Positions 4,847-8,427 of a DNA stretch of 8,427 bases are shown here, piece by piece. This stretch comes from Bacteroidota bacterium (GTDB taxonomy: Bacteria > Bacteroidota > Bacteroidia > Chitinophagales > Chitinophagaceae). Location of the stretch: NCBI GenBank assembly GCA_028876035.1, contig JAGWTK010000157.1, positions 1 to 8,427 of the forward strand, given 5' to 3'. Under the pieces are notes generated by a model. That model saw only the letters and a list, made by a program, of their open reading frames with translations, was not told where the DNA came from and searched no databases. The position numbers were made by a program, and so were the translations under genes. The first letter of the stretch is position 1. Each line of letters begins with the position of its first letter.

Positions 4847-7800
4847 ATGACAGATAAAAAGAATCCCGCTAAAGGGCTAACATTCGCCCGGCAGTTCACA
4901 AAAGACAACACCAGCGTATTCGATCAGTTTGAATACGACTACCGCAGCTCCGTTATCCGTAATCCCAGCGGAGAAGTGGTGTTTGAAATGAATAATGTGG
5001 AAGTACCCAAACAATGGAGCCAGATCGCTACCGATATCCTGGCCCAGAAGTATTTCCGCAAAGCGGGGGTGCCTCAACCCGATGGTTCTACCGGGCGGGA
5101 AACATCTGTAAAGCAAGTGGCACATCGCATGGCCAATTGCTGGAAAGTATGGGGTGAGCGTTATAACTATTTCGCTTCTGAGAAAGACGCCAATATATTT
5201 TACGACGAACTCGTATACAGCATCCTGAACCAGGCTTGTGTTCCGAACAGTCCGCAATGGTTCAATACCGGCCTTTACGAAAGTTACGGTATCAAGGGTA
5301 AGCCACAGGGGCATTATTATGTTGACCCGGTGGACAGTGTGCTGAAAAAATCTACCTCAGCTTACGAGCGTCCTCAGCCGCACGCTTGCTTTATCCTGAG
5401 CGTGAACGATGACCTGGTAAACGAGGGTGGCATCATGGACCTGTGGGTAAGGGAAGCCCGCATCTTTAAATATGGCAGTGGTGTTGGTACGAACTTCTCA
5501 ACGATTCGTGGTGAAGGGGAAAAACTCAGCGGCGGTGGTACTTCCTCCGGCCTCATGAGCTTCCTGAAAATCGGCGACCGTGCAGCCGGTGCTATCAAAA
5601 GCGGCGGCACAACCCGTCGCGCCGCCAAAATGGTGTGCCTTGATCTGGATCACCCCGAAATCGTTGATTTCATCGACTGGAAAGTTGAGGAAGAGAAAAA
5701 AGTAGGTGCGTTGATTGCCGCTGGTTATAGCAGCGATTATGAAGGTGAAGCGTATCGCACCGTGAGCGGACAAAACTCCAACAACTCGGTACGTATCCCC
5801 AACAGCTTTTTTGATAAACTCGAAAAAGGAGAAGACTGGGAACTGAAAGCCCGTTCTGATGGTCGTGTAATGAAGAAAGTACCGGCCCGCGAGCTCTGGA
5901 ATAAAATTGCATACGCTGCATGGCGTTGTGCTGACCCCGGTACACAGTATGATACCACCATCAACGAGTGGCATACCTGCCCCGAAGGCGGTCGAATCAA
6001 CGCTTCCAACCCCTGCAGCGAATACATGTTCCTGGACAACACGGCCTGTAACCTCGCCTCTGTAAACCTTCGCCGTTTCTTCGACGAAGACACCAACAAA
6101 TTTGATGTAGAAGGATTCGAACAAACCTGCCGCCTCTGGACCGTAGTATTGGAAGTATCTGTACTGATGGCGCAGTTCCCTTCAAAAGAAGTAGCGCAAT
6201 TATCATACGACTACCGCACACTGGGATTGGGTTATGCCAACCTCGGTTCTATGCTGATGGTGAGCGGCATTCCTTATGACAGCGAAGAAGCGCGGGGCAT
6301 CGCCGGTGCTATCACCGCTATCATGACCGGTATTGCTTACAAAACATCTGCAGAACTCGCTTCTATCCTCGGGCCTTTCGCGAAATACGAAGAGAACAAG
6401 GAGCACATGCTGCGTGTAATGCGCAACCACCGCCTGGCTGCTTATGATGCGGATGAATATGAGAACCTGAGCCTGAAACCACAGGGTATCAAAGCAAAGT
6501 ATTGTCCGGACAACCTGCTAAAAGCAGCTACCAAGGCCTGGGATGATGCCGTGCAGCTCGGTGAAAAATATGGCTATCGCAATGCGCAAACCACGGTTAT
6601 CGCGCCTACGGGAACTATCGGATTGGTGATGGACTGCGATACCACGGGTGTTGAACCAGATTTCGCGCTCGTGAAATTCAAAAAGCTGAGCGGTGGTGGT
6701 TATTTCAAAATCATCAACCAGTCGGTTCCCCAGGCATTGAAAAACCTCGGCTACGACGCGAAGCAATCAGATGCCATCATTAAATATGCAGTTGGAGCAG
6801 GCAATTTTGCCGGTGCGCCTTTCATCAACCACCAGAGCCTGAGTGAAAAAGGTTTCCTGGCAGATGAAATCAAAAAACTGGATGCGGCTGCAGTCGCTGC
6901 GTTTGAAATCGGATTTGTATTCAATGTATACACCCTGGGTGAAGCATGTTTGCAGCGCCTCGGATTCAAACCCGAACAATATTTCAACTTCGAGTGGAGC
7001 CTGCTGGAAGCACTCGGCTTTACGGATGAGCAAATAGATGCTGCCAACGATTACGTTTGCGGTACGGGTACCATTGAAGGAGCACCTTTCCTGAAAGACG
7101 AACACCTGCCGGTATTCGACTGCGCGAATAAATGCGGTAAGAAAGGCGAGCGTTATATCCATGCGTACGGACATATCCGCATGATGGGTGCAGCACAGCC
7201 CTTCCTGAGTGGTGCGATTTCAAAAACCATCAACCTCCCGAACGAGGCTACAGTAGAAGAAATTGCTGATTGCTATATGCTGAGCTGGCAGCTGGGTCTG
7301 AAAGCAAATGCGCTTTACCGTGATGGCTCTAAACTGAGCCAGCCGCTGAGCAATAAATCCGACAAGAAGAAAAAAGACCAGGACGCAGGCGAAAAAGAAG
7401 CTTCAAATGAAGAAGCAGCCCCGGTTTCCAATATCGTTGACATGAGTAAGTTAACGGTAGAAGAATTACTCGAAGAAGTGCAGAAACGCGTACAGTCTTC
7501 CCCCGATACCAAGCTGAAACGCCAGCTCGCGATGATTGTAGAGAGAAGAACACTGCCGGCGAAACGTCGCGGATTCACACAGAAAGCGAAGATCAATGGC
7601 CAGGCACTCTTCCTGCGCACCGGTGAATATGGTGATGGAACTGTTGGTGAAATCTTCATTGATATGGCCAAGGAAGGTGCTACCATGCGCAGCATGCTCA
7701 ACTGCTTCGCCATTGCCATCTCAATCGGTTTGCAATACGGTGTACCGCTGGAAGAGTTCGTAGAGAAATTTGTATTCACCCGTTTTGAACCGTCGGGCAT

Positions 7801-8218
7801 GGTTGACCATCCGAATATCAAAACCACTACTTCTATCGTAGACTTTATTTTCCGCGCTTTGGCTTACGAATACCTTGGTCGCACCGACCTCGTACACGTA
7901 CTCGACAAACCCGAGTTGCTGAACACGGGTTCCGACGACTGGGATGAAATTCCGGTGTCACTGGAATACGATAAGAAAACAACGCCCGAACTGAGCGATG
8001 TAAGAGTGGTAGCCAGCGCGGCAAAACCCAGCGAGCAACCTGCCAAAACAAAGGCAGTAGCCGCCCGTGCCGATGGAAATGGATTGGATGCCCTCAACGC
8101 AGCAGCCAAGAGCATGCAGAGTGATGCACCGGCTTGCAATACTTGCGGACATATCACCATCCGCAGCGGTACCTGCTACAAATGCCTGAACTGCGGCAAT
8201 AGCATGGGCTGCAGCTAA
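4847..8218 (+). CDS. nrdJ: Adenosylcobalamin-dependent (class II) ribonucleotide reductase
   Basis: This 1123-residue cytoplasmic enzyme reduces ribonucleotides to deoxyribonucleotides using a radical generated from adenosylcobalamin; it needs neither oxygen nor a separate radical subunit. The N-terminus has no ATP-cone. Active-site features: PNSPQWFNTG at 133-142, first redox cysteine C181 in HACFIL, radical motif NPCSE with N388, C390 and E392, second redox cysteine C401 in DNTACNLAS, and the phosphate-binding APTGTIG after residue 580. The barrel ends near YRDGSKLSQPL (824-834). A Lys/Glu-rich linker (about 837-860) leads to a TSCPD domain (about 905-1010), then an Ala/Lys-rich flexible stretch and a cysteine tail with C1097, C1100, C1110, C1113, C1116 and C1122, expected to re-reduce the active site or bind zinc. 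Length and order match the long NrdJ form. It appears monocistronic, with its own terminator. No cobalamin riboswitch or NrdR box was recognised upstream. Confidence 0.97.
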   Translation: MTDKKNPAKGLTFARQFTKDNTSVFDQFEYDYRSSVIRNPSGEVVFEMNNVEVPKQWSQIATDILAQKYFRKAGVPQPDGSTGRETSVKQVAHRMANCWKVWGERYNYFASEKDANIFYDELVYSILNQACVPNSPQWFNTGLYESYGIKGKPQGHYYVDPVDSVLKKSTSAYERPQPHACFILSVNDDLVNEGGIMDLWVREARIFKYGSGVGTNFSTIRGEGEKLSGGGTSSGLMSFLKIGDRAAGAIKSGGTTRRAAKMVCLDLDHPEIVDFIDWKVEEEKKVGALIAAGYSSDYEGEAYRTVSGQNSNNSVRIPNSFFDKLEKGEDWELKARSDGRVMKKVPARELWNKIAYAAWRCADPGTQYDTTINEWHTCPEGGRINASNPCSEYMFLDNTACNLASVNLRRFFDEDTNKFDVEGFEQTCRLWTVVLEVSVLMAQFPSKEVAQLSYDYRTLGLGYANLGSMLMVSGIPYDSEEARGIAGAITAIMTGIAYKTSAELASILGPFAKYEENKEHMLRVMRNHRLAAYDADEYENLSLKPQGIKAKYCPDNLLKAATKAWDDAVQLGEKYGYRNAQTTVIAPTGTIGLVMDCDTTGVEPDFALVKFKKLSGGGYFKIINQSVPQALKNLGYDAKQSDAIIKYAVGAGNFAGAPFINHQSLSEKGFLADEIKKLDAAAVAAFEIGFVFNVYTLGEACLQRLGFKPEQYFNFEWSLLEALGFTDEQIDAANDYVCGTGTIEGAPFLKDEHLPVFDCANKCGKKGERYIHAYGHIRMMGAAQPFLSGAISKTINLPNEATVEEIADCYMLSWQLGLKANALYRDGSKLSQPLSNKSDKKKKDQDAGEKEASNEEAAPVSNIVDMSKLTVEELLEEVQKRVQSSPDTKLKRQLAMIVERRTLPAKRRGFTQKAKINGQALFLRTGEYGDGTVGEIFIDMAKEGATMRSMLNCFAIAISIGLQYGVPLEEFVEKFVFTRFEPSGMVDHPNIKTTTSIVDFIFRALAYEYLGRTDLVHVLDKPELLNTGSDDWDEIPVSLEYDKKTTPELSDVRVVASAAKPSEQPAKTKAVAARADGNGLDALNAAAKSMQSDAPACNTCGHITIRSGTCYKCLNCGNSMGCS

Positions 8219-8241
8219 ATTGAACCTTGGACGGTTATTAT

Positions 8242-8276
8242 AAAAAGACACCCTGGAGTTTCCAGGGTGTCTTTTT
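8242..8276 (+). terminator. Intrinsic terminator of nrdJ
   Basis: A 16-bp perfect stem, with GACACCCTGGA and its complement as the GC-containing core and A5/T5 at the base, surrounds a 3-base GTT loop. It begins 24 bp after the nrdJ stop. The flanking A and T runs would let it act in both directions. Confidence 0.92.
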
Positions 8277-8311
8277 GTTGAAGGTTTAAAGTTTGAGGTT
8301 TAATGTTCTTT
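8277..8311 (+). repeat. Five phased 7-bp repeats after nrdJ
   Basis: Five contiguous units begin with GTT: GTTGAAG at 8277, GTTTAAA at 8284, GTTTGAG at 8291, GTTTAAT at 8298 and GTTCTTT at 8305. They start at the base that follows the terminator. The stretch 8312-8378 after them shows no gene or repeat that I can support. Confidence 0.75.
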
Positions 8312-8378
8312 CTCCGCAAGAAACAAAATTGAACAGCAGCAGCTTTACGTGCAAGGCATTGGCATGGGCCTGATAGAA

Positions 8379-8414
8379 AAAGTTGGGTCGCCGCCGAAAC
8401 AGGGACCCAACTTT
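8379..8414 (-). terminator. Intrinsic terminator of a minus-strand gene beyond the right edge
   Basis: An 11-bp perfect stem (AAAGTTGGGTC with GACCCAACTTT) surrounds a 14-base loop. On the minus strand the stem runs into TTTTTCTATC, the expected T-tract; on the plus strand A-rich sequence follows. It therefore implies a gene reading leftward from outside the window, convergent with nrdJ. Confidence 0.75.
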
Positions 8415-8425
8415 AAACATTAAAC
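8405..8425 (-). repeat. Three phased 7-bp repeats on the minus strand
   Basis: Reading the minus strand from 8425, the units are GTTTAAT, GTTTAAA and GTTGGGT. The first two match units at 8298 and 8284, and the third matches the unit at 3651-3657. The third unit also supplies part of one arm of the terminator stem. Confidence 0.6.
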
Positions 8426-8427
8426 CT

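Larger units (their letters stand above)
8296..8427. repeat. 12-bp inverted repeat enclosing the right-edge hairpin
   Basis: AGGTTTAATGTT at 8296-8307 recurs as an exact reverse complement at 8416-8427. The enclosed 108 bp include the minus-strand terminator. The arms consist of GTTTAAT-type heptads, so this is better seen as heptad tracts in opposite orientation than as ends of a mobile element. The right arm touches the window edge. Confidence 0.55.

Noticed and set aside
5498..6124. 208-residue open frame opposite nrdJ
   Set aside because: Shadow of a conserved catalytic region, including the NPCSE site on the other strand; no family features or leader. The same applies to the other antisense frames within 4877-8251.
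8296..8427. Miniature transposable element bounded by the 12-bp inverted repeat
   Set aside because: The arms are heptad repeat words, there is no evident target duplication, and the enclosed hairpin is explained as a terminator.

Overview
The window looks like ordinary chromosome from a Bacteroidota bacterium, most likely Chitinophagaceae or a close relative (inferred, moderate confidence). The supporting signs are start codons without Shine-Dalgarno sequences in A/T-rich leaders, a LytTR-type response regulator, a group II geranylgeranylglyceryl phosphate synthase, and a long adenosylcobalamin-dependent ribonucleotide reductase with a cysteine-rich tail. I see no insertion sequence, phage gene, CRISPR array, tRNA or rRNA.

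Layout, left to right. The last codons of an upstream gene, probably the partner sensor histidine kinase, run into a LytTR response regulator (58-792, +). A 175-bp intergenic stretch built almost entirely of degenerate 7-bp units follows and ends exactly at the start codon of a secreted M28 zinc peptidase (968-2254, +), which has a clear intrinsic terminator. Next is a small coiled-coil protein (2422-2706, +). It converges on a two-gene minus-strand unit: geranylgeranylglyceryl phosphate synthase (4410-3631) upstream of a lipoprotein-type alpha/beta hydrolase (3619-2759). A strong hairpin lies at the convergence and overlaps the hydrolase stop codon. A 436-bp divergent intergenic region (4411-4846) separates this unit from the class II ribonucleotide reductase nrdJ (4847-8218, +), which ends in a strong terminator. 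A second terminator-like hairpin near the right edge faces the other way and implies a minus-strand gene beyond the window.

Functionally the window is a set of unrelated housekeeping and surface genes: signalling, extracytoplasmic peptide hydrolysis, an archaeal-type ether lipid precursor enzyme, and deoxyribonucleotide supply. I found no new defence or mobile system. The most unusual signal is not a gene. Phased 7-bp repeats with differing unit sequences recur in the intergenic gaps at 793-967, 3630-3657, 8277-8311 and 8405-8425. One tract supplies the last eight codons and the stop of the lipid enzyme. The nrdJ upstream region carries a second cluster of candidates: two DnaA-box-like sites, a pair of inverted 14-bp dyads, an 11-bp palindrome and a GC-rich segment that can fold into a multi-branched structure.
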